Below are positions 9,264 to 16,806 of a stretch of 64,000 bases of DNA, piece after piece; the stretch's first letter is position 1, and the number at the start of each line of letters is the position of its first letter. This DNA is from Sphingopyxis sp. YR583 (GTDB taxonomy: Bacteria > Pseudomonadota > Alphaproteobacteria > Sphingomonadales > Sphingomonadaceae). Under the pieces are notes generated by a model, which saw only the letters and a list, made by a program, of their open reading frames with translations, searched no databases and was not told the DNA's origin. The stretch lies in assembly GCF_900108295.1 (NCBI RefSeq), contig NZ_FNWK01000003.1:124001-188000 (forward strand), written 5' to 3'. Both the position numbers and the translations under genes were made by a program.

Positions 9264-9635
9264 ATGTTCACGATTTCAGGCGGCGGAAATGATGAAGTGC
9301 CGCATATCTGGATGAAGCTATGCGCGACAGCCGACGTCCGACCCGGTAAATCGCAACTAATTGAAATCGCTGGTCGATCGCTGCTTCTTTGCCACACGGC
9401 GGGAGGCTTTTCGTTGATCGAGAACCGCTGTACGCACAAGGCGCTGCCTCTCGAAGGCGGCCGACTGATCGGCAACGAGATCATCTGCCCGCACCATGGG
9501 GCGCGCTTCTGCCTCACCGATGGCCGCGCGATCGCCGGCGCGATTCGGCCGCTGAAGATTTACGAAATCGCCGTCACGAGCGGCGAAATTTCTGCGCGAG
9601 TTCCGGCGGAATGGGATGAAGCCCCTACAGGCTGA
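9264..9635 (+). CDS. Rieske [2Fe-2S] ferredoxin
   Basis: A 123-residue soluble Rieske protein. The cluster ligands are C56-T-H58 and C75-P-H-H78, with the usual spacing. It most likely supplies electrons to a Rieske oxygenase; such an oxygenase gene begins 321 bases downstream on the same strand. No matching flavoprotein reductase is adjacent, although an NADPH-FMN reductase gene lies at 14.7 kb. Confidence 0.9.
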   Translation: MFTISGGGNDEVPHIWMKLCATADVRPGKSQLIEIAGRSLLLCHTAGGFSLIENRCTHKALPLEGGRLIGNEIICPHHGARFCLTDGRAIAGAIRPLKIYEIAVTSGEISARVPAEWDEAPTG

Positions 9636-9956
9636 AGGACCACTGCTGGGTTCACCTCCTCCACTTATCCTAGGTCGAGCAAGATTGGCACATTGCGCGC
9701 ACGATCTAGCGCTGAACGCTACAAACTATTGAAGAATAATAATTTTTATTGTCCGCTCGAAGGTCTGACCGCGGCCAAATATTGCGGATCGGGTCTGCTT
9801 TAACTGCCTTTCGACCGCCCGATCCAAGCAGATAAAGCACGTCCGGCATTTGACGGCATGCACAAAGTATGCTTAGTTACTATCGTCCGGTTCTGGCGAC
9901 GCCGCTTCCCTTGTTCAATCTGACCCGGCGCGACCGAACGAGTGAGAGAGGATCCA
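9636..9956 (+). other. 321-bp intergenic region upstream of the Rieske oxygenase
   Basis: I see no gene here. The stretch is AT-richer than its surroundings, with a run of A and T near 9720-9750. Small symmetries near 9866-9883 (AGTATGC then TACTAT; TAGTTACTA) lie 75-90 bases before the oxygenase start, and a TTGACG hexamer is at 9850-9855. A promoter with a regulator site is likely, but no element is certain. Confidence 0.4.
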
Positions 9957-11324
9957 ATGGAAGAGCAATTTGACTATGAACAGGGCTTCGTCGTCGATGC
10001 CGAAACGCCCTGGGGCGAGAAAATGCCCTATATTGATTATGGCACACAACCGGTTGATACGCGCCGCTACTGGGACCGAGAGACGCACGAACGAGAGTGG
10101 GAAAAGCTGTGGACCAAGACCTGGCTGCTCGCCGGAATTGCGTCCGACGCCCCTAATCCTGGCGATTATTTCAAGTTCGACATCGGACGAGCATCGATCG
10201 TGGTCGTGCGGGGCGAGGACGGCGAGCTCCGGGCCTTTCACAATGTGTGTCAGCACCGCGCCAACCCAATGGTCGATAGTGACTTTGGCTCGCTTGGCGG
10301 CTGCTTCCACTGCTCGTTCCACGGCTGGGAATATGGCCTTGACGGGAAGCTCACGAAGATTCGCGACGAGGAGATTTTCCGCCCCGAACTTGTTGCCCAC
10401 CGTCCCGGTCTCACGCCGGTGCAACTGGACATATGGGAGAACCTCGTCTTCATCACAATGAACGAGAGCCCGCGGCCGCTGCTGGATTTCCTTCATCCCT
10501 TGCCTGAGCATCTTGCCGCCTTCCGGATGCATCAGTTTCGCCCTTATCGCGACGATGCTTTAAGCTGGGACGCGAATTGGAAGACTGCCGAAGAGGCCTT
10601 TCTCGAATTCTACCACGGCGACGATGTGCACCCTGAAGCCATCCCGATGACCGAGAGCCGCAAGATCCAATATGACGTTCTGCCGAACGGGCACAGCCGG
10701 ATGATCATTCCGATTGGCCTCCCGCGCGACTTCAAGGAAGGCGACTCGGTCGCTCCCGAGGTTCAACAGTCTCTCGCTATCTGGGAAGGCACGCCGGAAG
10801 ACCATCCTGACCTGGACCTCAACGGCGCCGACTTTAAGACAGCGCTGGTGAGGACCAAGCGCAAATGGGCGGCGAAGAATGGGATCGACTTTACCCATCT
10901 GACCGACAGCCAGGTCGTCGACGACTATAATTATTCGATTTTCCCGAACGTGACGATCAACCTGTTTTCCGACGTGTTCCTGATCCAGCGCTGGCTGCCG
11001 CATGCGACGGACCCCGAGAAGAGCCATTACAGCGCCATCACGTTCGCAAATCCCGTGGCGGATCCCGACTACAAGATTTGGGACATCAATAACTTTGGAC
11101 CTGAGGCAAAGGGCCCCATGAACTTTGATGGCTCGGTTCGGCCTCCACGCAACCGACCGACCGACCCGGCCGAGTTCGGCTACGTCCTGCATCAGGATAT
11201 CATGCTGGTGCCGCAGCTCCAGAAGGGCATCCGCTCGCCCGGTTTCAAGGGGCTGCTCCTCGGCGAGGCGGAGGTCCGCATCCGGCACTATCTGGCGGAG
11301 GTAGACCGGTACCTCGACGCCTGA
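9957..11324 (+). CDS. Rieske non-heme iron aromatic ring-hydroxylating oxygenase, alpha subunit
   Basis: A 455-residue oxygenase alpha subunit. Rieske ligands are C98/H100 and C119/H122. The mononuclear iron site shows H220 and H225 in EFYHGDDVHPE, and a DDYNYSIFPN segment follows. I use ATG 9957, preceded by AGAGAGGA, over the GTG at 9942. It hydroxylates an aromatic or alicyclic substrate with oxygen, using electrons from a Rieske ferredoxin such as that at 9264. No small beta subunit is nearby, as in the alpha-only (homotrimeric) members of the family. Confidence 0.92.
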   Translation: MEEQFDYEQGFVVDAETPWGEKMPYIDYGTQPVDTRRYWDRETHEREWEKLWTKTWLLAGIASDAPNPGDYFKFDIGRASIVVVRGEDGELRAFHNVCQHRANPMVDSDFGSLGGCFHCSFHGWEYGLDGKLTKIRDEEIFRPELVAHRPGLTPVQLDIWENLVFITMNESPRPLLDFLHPLPEHLAAFRMHQFRPYRDDALSWDANWKTAEEAFLEFYHGDDVHPEAIPMTESRKIQYDVLPNGHSRMIIPIGLPRDFKEGDSVAPEVQQSLAIWEGTPEDHPDLDLNGADFKTALVRTKRKWAAKNGIDFTHLTDSQVVDDYNYSIFPNVTINLFSDVFLIQRWLPHATDPEKSHYSAITFANPVADPDYKIWDINNFGPEAKGPMNFDGSVRPPRNRPTDPAEFGYVLHQDIMLVPQLQKGIRSPGFKGLLLGEAEVRIRHYLAEVDRYLDA

Positions 11325-11356
11325 AGCCGCTTTCCAGCTGCACTGGCAAAGACAAG

Positions 11357-11382
11357 GGGCTCGGGGAAAAAACCCCGGGCCC
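11357..11382 (+). terminator. putative terminator hairpin after the Rieske oxygenase
   Basis: GGGCTCGGGG at 11357-11366 and CCCCGGGCCC at 11373-11382 form a 10-bp stem with one mismatch around an AAAAAA loop, followed by GTTTCG. It lies between converging genes (stops at 11324 and 11402). The T-run is weak for the plus strand; read from the other side the loop gives a U-run inside the hairpin, not after it. Confidence 0.6.
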
Positions 11383-11401
11383 GTTTCGTGTCAGCGGTCC
11401 C

Positions 11402-12670
11402 TTAGGCCCTGCCGACTGCCGCCCCCCCGGTGCCACCTGTCGGTGCCTCCCGGTCGCCGCGCCTCGCTTCATATTTTGCAAACTCCAATCGCGCGATCGT
11501 CCGGTTGTGAACCTCATCTGGTCCATCGCCCATGCGGATCATTTGCATACGCGCATAAGAGAACCCAAGGCCGAAATCATCGCACAGGCCAGCAGCGCCA
11601 TGCGCCTGAAGTGCGAGGTCAGCGACTTCCCGGCCGATCCGAACGGCCGCGACCTTTATTTGCGAAATTTCGCTCCGCGCGCCCTTGTTCCCGACCGTAT
11701 CCATCAAGTGCGCGGTGTGGTGAGTAAATTGGCGCAGCATGCCTATGTTGGTGCGGGCGATCGCCACACGCTCTTCCCATACGGACTCGCGGGAGAGCGG
11801 CTTGCCGAACGCGATCCGGCTCGCGAGACGACGGCAGGTCTGCTCCAGCATTCGCTCGCACTGGCCAATAATGCGCATGCAATGGTGAATACGACCGGGG
11901 CCCAGTCGCCCCTGCGAGATTTCAAACCCTCGCCCTTCGCCAAGAATGAGATTGTCCGCCGGAACACGCACATTGTCGAAGATAATTTCCGCATGGCCCT
12001 TTGGCTCGTCATGAAACCCCAAGACCGGTAACGATCGAACCAGAGAGATACCGGGCGTGGACGGATCAACGAGAATTTGGGATTGCTGGAGGTGACGTGG
12101 CGCTTCCCGATCAGTTTTTCCCATGACGATGAACAGGGCGTTTTTCGGGTGATAGGCGTTGGTGATCCACCATTTGCGACCGTTGATGACATACATATCG
12201 CCGTCGCGCTCGATGCGCGTCTCGATATTTGTGGCGTCCGAAGAAGCGACCCCCGGTTCGGTCATGCAATAGGAAGACCGGATTTGCCCCGCGAGGAGAG
12301 GTTCAAGCCAGCGCTTCTTTTGCTCCGCTGTGCCGTAACGATCCAGAACCTCCATATTTCCCGTGTCAGGTGCAGAGCAATTAAAGATCTCGGCGGCATA
12401 ATGCGACCGCCCCATGATTTCAGCTAGCGGCGCATATTCGAGGTTCGTCAGCCCGGCGCCATTTTTCGAGTCCGGCAAAAACAGGTTCCAGAGCTGGCAT
12501 GCGCGGGCCTTCTCCTTCAGCTCTTCCAGAACTTGCGGGACGCGAAACTTCTCGGGCCCCTCGAACAATTGTTCCTGATAACGTGTCTCGTTGGGATAGA
12601 CATAGTCATCCATGAATTGTTGCAGCTCCTGCGCCAGGCGGGCTGATCGATCGCTTTGGCCGCGCATCAT
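11402..12670 (-). CDS. acyl-CoA dehydrogenase
   Basis: A 422-residue acyl-CoA dehydrogenase. I use ATG 12670 (MMRGQSD), preceded by GGAGA, rather than the frame opening at 12745. Motifs include YCMTEPGVASSDATN for FAD/acyl contact and a C-terminal half with HGAAGLCDDFGL and RMGDGPDEVHNRTIAR. The GPDEVH segment in place of EGTxE, together with the size, fits the ACAD10/11-like subgroup, whose members can act on hydroxylated or branched acyl-CoAs. It is divergent from a MaoC gene across a region with strong inverted repeats. Confidence 0.92.
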   Translation of the reverse strand: MMRGQSDRSARLAQELQQFMDDYVYPNETRYQEQLFEGPEKFRVPQVLEELKEKARACQLWNLFLPDSKNGAGLTNLEYAPLAEIMGRSHYAAEIFNCSAPDTGNMEVLDRYGTAEQKKRWLEPLLAGQIRSSYCMTEPGVASSDATNIETRIERDGDMYVINGRKWWITNAYHPKNALFIVMGKTDREAPRHLQQSQILVDPSTPGISLVRSLPVLGFHDEPKGHAEIIFDNVRVPADNLILGEGRGFEISQGRLGPGRIHHCMRIIGQCERMLEQTCRRLASRIAFGKPLSRESVWEERVAIARTNIGMLRQFTHHTAHLMDTVGNKGARSEISQIKVAAVRIGREVADLALQAHGAAGLCDDFGLGFSYARMQMIRMGDGPDEVHNRTIARLEFAKYEARRGDREAPTGGTGGAAVGRA

Positions 12671-12768
12671 ATCTTGTCTCCGGTGATCGCCGGGCTCCCT
12701 CCCACCCAATCGGGAGACACGCCCACTCAAATAGTGCGCTAGCATATCTTTTTCGACATTTTTATATT

Positions 12769-12819
12769 CAATTTGGTATCCAGCCGATATAAAATTGGGT
12801 ACATCAGCATATCATATGC
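12769..12819. promoter_or_regulatory. two inverted repeats in the divergent acyl-CoA dehydrogenase/MaoC intergenic region
   Basis: CAATTTGGTATC (12769-12780) and GATATAAAATTG (12786-12797) form an inverted repeat matching at 10 of 12 positions around 5 bases. A second, perfect repeat, GCATAT-C-ATATGC, is at 12807-12819. Both sit between divergent starts at 12670 and 12849. This is how operators for a dimeric regulator would look; the regulator is unknown. Confidence 0.5.
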
Positions 12820-12848
12820 ATACACACTGGTTGGAAAGGTGCGCCGTA

Positions 12849-13703
12849 ATGGACTTGGAACTTATCCGCGGCCTCGATATTGCGGCGATCGAGCAGACCT
12901 ACGACAAGCGGGACACGATCCTGTATGCGCTCGGCCTCGGCTATGGGGAAAATCCGCTCGACGAGCAGGACCTCCCATTTGTGTACGAAGAGGGTCTCCG
13001 GATTCTGCCATCTTACGCCAATCTTCTTTGCCATCCCGGCTTCTGGGCGCAACGCCCCGAATTTGATATCGACTGGGTGAGGCTACTGCATGCCGAGCAG
13101 GACTTTGTGATGCATCGTCCGCTTCCAGCGACGGGAACGCTTCGCGGCACCTTTCGCGTCGCCGGCGTCGAGGACAAGGGCGCCGACCGCGGAGCCCTGC
13201 TTCACCAAGAAAAAGCCCTGTTCGACGTTGCCGACGATAGTCACGTCGCGACGGTTCGCTCGACGCTTTTCCTGCGCGGAGATGGTGGGCAGGGCGGCTA
13301 TGGCGAAGGCGTCGCGCCGGCCAAGGCACTACCCGACCGTGCTCCCGATCGGATCGTCACCATAGCCACCTCGCCGCGGCAAGCATTGGTCTACCGCCTG
13401 AGCGGCGACTGGAATCCTATCCATGCCGATCCGGCGATCGCGCGCAAGGCGGGGTTCGACGCCCCGATCCTGCATGGACTTTGTACGAACGGCATTGCCT
13501 GCCGTGCCCTTGTTCGCGAATATTGCGGCAACGATCCAAGGCGCTTAATCCGCCTCTTCGTTCGCTTCACAAAGCCCGTCATCCCCGGTGAAACTATCCG
13601 TTTCGAATTCTTCGAGGAGGGTGAAGGCGAAATTCGATTCCGCGCGCTCATCGACGGGGATGATCGCATCGTCTTGGACCGCTGCACTGCAGCTTTTGCC
13701 TAG
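12849..13703 (+). CDS. MaoC-like double-hotdog enoyl-CoA hydratase
   Basis: A 284-residue protein from ATG 12849, which has GGAAAGG eight bases upstream; the frame opens earlier, at 12795. The second half carries the hydratase-2 signature, WNPIHADPAIARKAGF followed by PILHGLC, with the catalytic Asp/His pair. The first half is the degenerate hotdog (FALLPSYA-like start, then HRPLPATGT). This is the layout of (R)-specific 2-enoyl-CoA hydratases of peroxisomal type. It begins a plus-strand run of closely spaced genes and would act next to the acyl-CoA dehydrogenase and SDR steps. Confidence 0.9.
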   Translation: MDLELIRGLDIAAIEQTYDKRDTILYALGLGYGENPLDEQDLPFVYEEGLRILPSYANLLCHPGFWAQRPEFDIDWVRLLHAEQDFVMHRPLPATGTLRGTFRVAGVEDKGADRGALLHQEKALFDVADDSHVATVRSTLFLRGDGGQGGYGEGVAPAKALPDRAPDRIVTIATSPRQALVYRLSGDWNPIHADPAIARKAGFDAPILHGLCTNGIACRALVREYCGNDPRRLIRLFVRFTKPVIPGETIRFEFFEEGEGEIRFRALIDGDDRIVLDRCTAAFA

Positions 13704-13761
13704 ATCGCGCGTCGATGTTGCCTCGTCGATCACCTGGTGAAACGATTCGGGCAGCACGCGC

Positions 13762-14733
13762 GTGAGCATTCGCCCGGAACTCTGGGAAGGATGCGAGCCC
13801 GACCTGTGGCGCGGCTGCGCGCACGCGTGGGAGTGCGATGAGATGGGTCACCAAAATATTCGCTTCTACGTGGCGCGGGCAATGGAGGGTCTTCGCGAAT
13901 TGCTCGCGCGAGGAGGCCTTCGAGTGAAACCCGCCAATGACGAAATCGAAGCTTGGCCTGTCACCCATCATTTGCGCCTCATGCTTGAGAATCGGGCAGG
14001 AACTCCGCTTCACCTTCGCGGCGGGATAGTCGCTATCGAGGCAAAGACGCTGCGTGCGGCCTTCACGCTGTTTCATAGTGCAACCGGTGAAATTTCGGCG
14101 ACGTTTCTGATCGACCTTGAGGCCCGAAAGAAGGGCTCGAAAACCAAAGCTGCTTGGCCCGACGCTTTCGTTTCAGCCGTCAGCCTGCATCCCCTTCCTG
14201 GCCTTTGCCAGCCACGCGGATTGACTGCCACATCGCCCTTTTTGATAGGGCTTGGCGAAGCCGACGCGCTTGGCATGATCGAGACCGGAAATGGCATCAT
14301 TCCGGATGAGGCCTGCGATCGCGAGGAACGGCTGCGTCCAGAAAATATCATAGCGCTTCTATCGGACTCGACACGTAGCCTCACGAATGAATTTCACCGC
14401 GCGGCGGAGTCTCTGTCCGGAGCGCCCGCGCGTATCGGAAGCGCCGGTGTCGAATGCCGACTGCGTTACTATCATCGCCCGCGAGCTGGCGATCGCTACG
14501 TCGTGCGAGGAGGGCTGTCCGCGCTGAGCGAACGGAGCCGCAAGACGCTTTACTGGATGCTTGATCGCACAACGCGCACTCCGATTGCCGAGCTTGAGGC
14601 AGTGGAACTGCTGCTTGACCTCGATCGCCGTCGCTCGTTCCCGCTTGAAGAGAGGGCCTTGGCCTCACTCGGACGGCTCCTCGTAAGCGCAAAACAGCCA
14701 ATAATACCCAACCAACAAGGGACAGATTTGTGA
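13762..14733 (+). CDS. tandem hotdog-fold thioesterase-like protein
   Basis: A 323-residue protein starting at GTG 13762. Near the N-terminus, HAWECDEMGHQNIRFY matches the 4-hydroxybenzoyl-CoA thioesterase type hotdog (D-x-M-G-H-x-N). A second, diverged hotdog appears in the C-terminal half (ECRLRYYHRPRAGDRYVVRGG ... LLDLDRRRSFPL). It may hydrolyse an acyl-CoA end product or mis-acylated CoA. It lies between a MaoC hydratase and an FMN reductase, and its stop overlaps the next start. The assignment rests on the first motif only. Confidence 0.72.
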   Translation: MSIRPELWEGCEPDLWRGCAHAWECDEMGHQNIRFYVARAMEGLRELLARGGLRVKPANDEIEAWPVTHHLRLMLENRAGTPLHLRGGIVAIEAKTLRAAFTLFHSATGEISATFLIDLEARKKGSKTKAAWPDAFVSAVSLHPLPGLCQPRGLTATSPFLIGLGEADALGMIETGNGIIPDEACDREERLRPENIIALLSDSTRSLTNEFHRAAESLSGAPARIGSAGVECRLRYYHRPRAGDRYVVRGGLSALSERSRKTLYWMLDRTTRTPIAELEAVELLLDLDRRRSFPLEERALASLGRLLVSAKQPIIPNQQGTDL

Positions 14734-15308
14734 CAAGATCAGGACTTTCTCATGGACCTCTAATCGTCGGGATCGGCGGTACAACCCGCACTGGGTCTTC
14801 GACTGAACGGGCGCTTCGGCTCGCCCTGTCCCTCGCCCAAGCCAGCGGAGCAAAAACGAAGCTGTTCGACGGGGACTTCCTCTCGCAACTGCCCATCTAT
14901 GATCCTGAGATGCCCGAGCGAACCGCTTCCGAAGCCGAGATCGTGCGCACGGTGCGTAAGGCAGATGCGCTTATTATCGCGTCGCCTGGATATCATGGCG
15001 GCATCGCCGGCATGGTGAAAAACGCGATAGACCTGCTTGAGGACACCGCCAAAGATGAGCGCGTCTATTTCGACAAGCTGCCAGTCGGGCTGATTGTTAC
15101 GGCTTATGGCTGGCAAGCGACGGGTAGCACGCTCGCGGCGCTCCGATCGGTCGTGCACGCCATGCGTGGTTGGCCAACACCCATCGGCGTTGCGGTGAAT
15201 AGCCTCGAGACGAAGTTCGACGAGCAGTCTCAATGTTCGGAGGAACGCGTCGTCGATCAGCTCGGAGCGATGGTAGCGCAAATTCTCTGGTTCATCGGGC
15301 AACGCTGA
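14730..15308 (+). CDS. NADPH-dependent FMN reductase
   Basis: A 192-residue flavodoxin-like protein. The N-terminal GIGGTTRTGSSTERALR is the phosphate-binding loop for FMN, and SPGYHGGIAGMVKNAIDLLED is the signature around residues 85-105. It reduces FMN (or a quinone/nitro group) with NAD(P)H. It starts at GTG 14730, overlapping the previous stop by three bases. Reduced flavin could serve a monooxygenase, but none that clearly needs it is adjacent. Confidence 0.9.
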   Translation: MTRSGLSHGPLIVGIGGTTRTGSSTERALRLALSLAQASGAKTKLFDGDFLSQLPIYDPEMPERTASEAEIVRTVRKADALIIASPGYHGGIAGMVKNAIDLLEDTAKDERVYFDKLPVGLIVTAYGWQATGSTLAALRSVVHAMRGWPTPIGVAVNSLETKFDEQSQCSEERVVDQLGAMVAQILWFIGQR

Positions 15309-15416
15309 TAGCCAAATTAAAAAAATGGACGTCATTCCAATTCAAATGCGGCAGGCTACAATGAACGCGCGCCTTTGCGCCGCCTGGTGTATTACGTTGG
15401 CCAGGAGGTCTTCGAT

Positions 15417-16421
15417 TTGACCGAGTCGCTTTCCCCACGAATGTCAGACGGCTTCGGTCGCCATATCGAATATCTGCGAATCTCAGTAACGGATCGGTGC
15501 GATTTGCGTTGCCGTTACTGCATGGCAGAACGCATGACATTTCTCCCGCGCGACGAGGTTCTGACGTTGGACGAGGTCGCGATCATCGCGGAGCGTTTCA
15601 TAGCACGCGGTGTAAGGAGAATCCGGCTGACAGGGGGCGAGCCGCTGGTACGGCGCGATGTGGGAGACCTTGTCCGGCGGATTGGGCGACATCTGAACGG
15701 CGGGTCACTCGACGAACTCACACTAACAACGAATGGAACGCGGCTTTCCGAGTATGCCGGCTCGCTTTTCGATGCAGGCGTGCGGCGTATCAACATCAGC
15801 CTGGATACGCTGGACCCTGCAATTTTCGCGCATATCACGCGCGGTGGCGACATCGAAAAGACCCTCGCTGGGATCGCAGCAGCGAATGCAGCGGGCCACC
15901 GTGTCAAGATCAACATGGTCGCCTTGAGGGGGCTGAACGAAGACGCAGTGCTCCCGATGCTGCGCTGGTGCGATCGACGGGGCCATGACCTGACCGTAAT
16001 CGAAACCATGCCGTTAGGAGACACGGGCGAAGACCGTACGGACCATTATCTGCCGATGGACGAAGCGCTGGCGCCCGTGCGCGCAGCACTTGAACTACGG
16101 CCCCTGCCTGTGCGGACGGGCGGTCCCGCCCGCTACTTCGCCGTTGAGGGCATGCGAGTAAAGCTGGGCATAATCACGCCCTTGACCCGGAATTTCTGCG
16201 CCGATTGCAACCGCATGCGGCTGACTTGCGAAGGCAAGATTTTCATGTGCCTGGGCCATGAGGACCATGTCGATCTCAAGGCTGCTTTCCGTTCAGGGGG
16301 TGCCGGCGCGCTTGACGCAATGATCGATCGCGCGCTGGGCGCCAAACCACTGCGCCACGAGTTCGCCATCGGCCGCGGTGTAAGCGCCACGCGTCGTCAC
16401 ATGAGCGTGACTGGCGGCTGA
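15417..16421 (+). CDS. moaA: GTP 3',8-cyclase MoaA
   Basis: A radical SAM enzyme that converts GTP to the first intermediate of molybdenum cofactor synthesis. From TTG 15417 it has 334 residues; I choose this start because AGGAGG precedes it by eight bases. ATG 15441 is an alternative. The SAM cluster is C28-x3-C32-x2-C35. The second 4Fe-4S cluster motif is CADCNRMRLTC, and the protein ends in Gly-Gly, required in MoaA. It lies 385 bases before a molybdopterin oxidoreductase gene, so it probably boosts cofactor supply. Neither moaC nor moaE is nearby. Confidence 0.95.
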   Translation: MTESLSPRMSDGFGRHIEYLRISVTDRCDLRCRYCMAERMTFLPRDEVLTLDEVAIIAERFIARGVRRIRLTGGEPLVRRDVGDLVRRIGRHLNGGSLDELTLTTNGTRLSEYAGSLFDAGVRRINISLDTLDPAIFAHITRGGDIEKTLAGIAAANAAGHRVKINMVALRGLNEDAVLPMLRWCDRRGHDLTVIETMPLGDTGEDRTDHYLPMDEALAPVRAALELRPLPVRTGGPARYFAVEGMRVKLGIITPLTRNFCADCNRMRLTCEGKIFMCLGHEDHVDLKAAFRSGGAGALDAMIDRALGAKPLRHEFAIGRGVSATRRHMSVTGG

Positions 16422-16806
16422 GCGGCAAGGTTCGCCACGCCCTCTGACTGCGCAAGCGGCAAACAATCGAAAGCGCGATGGACAAGAGTGCGGAGCGAAA
16501 GCCTTTTTGGCATCGCCCGCGAAGCGATCACCTGTCTGCGACGCGATAAGGCGGAGCACCACGGGGCAGTCAGGCACTCGATCTGGGGATGGCGAAAAAG
16601 CACGCCCGCGCTCTTATTTATAATTCGCTCGGGCGGCGCTCCAGGTTCGCACGAACGCAAGCGACAACCGGCTCAGCTGCGTTCGAGCTGATCATGCCGG
16701 ACTTGACGGTATCAAAGGTGCAATTTATATTGCAAGCTTACCATATCCACGCGTACCGAATTCGTTTTACGCGTCTGCGCAGCCGCCCAACCGGGAGGAT
16801 ATTTTG
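16422..16806 (+). other. 385-bp intergenic region between moaA and the molybdopterin oxidoreductase
   Basis: Short open frames run through this gap on both strands, but none has a ribosome site, known motif or convincing codon use, so I call no gene. Its 3' end holds a clear promoter (next entry). Confidence 0.5.
16703..16734 (+). promoter_or_regulatory. sigma-70-like promoter with overlapping operator
   Basis: TTGACG (16703-16708), 17 bases, then TATATT (16726-16731) give a near-consensus promoter for the molybdopterin oxidoreductase gene starting at 16807. The inverted repeat TGCAAT-TTAT-ATTGCA (16719-16734) covers the -10 box, where a bound repressor would block transcription. The regulator is not identified. 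Confidence 0.65.

Noticed and set aside
9850..9883. Full promoter for the Rieske oxygenase
   Set aside because: TTGACG is present, but no good -10 lies at 16-18 bases; TACTAT is 22 bases away.
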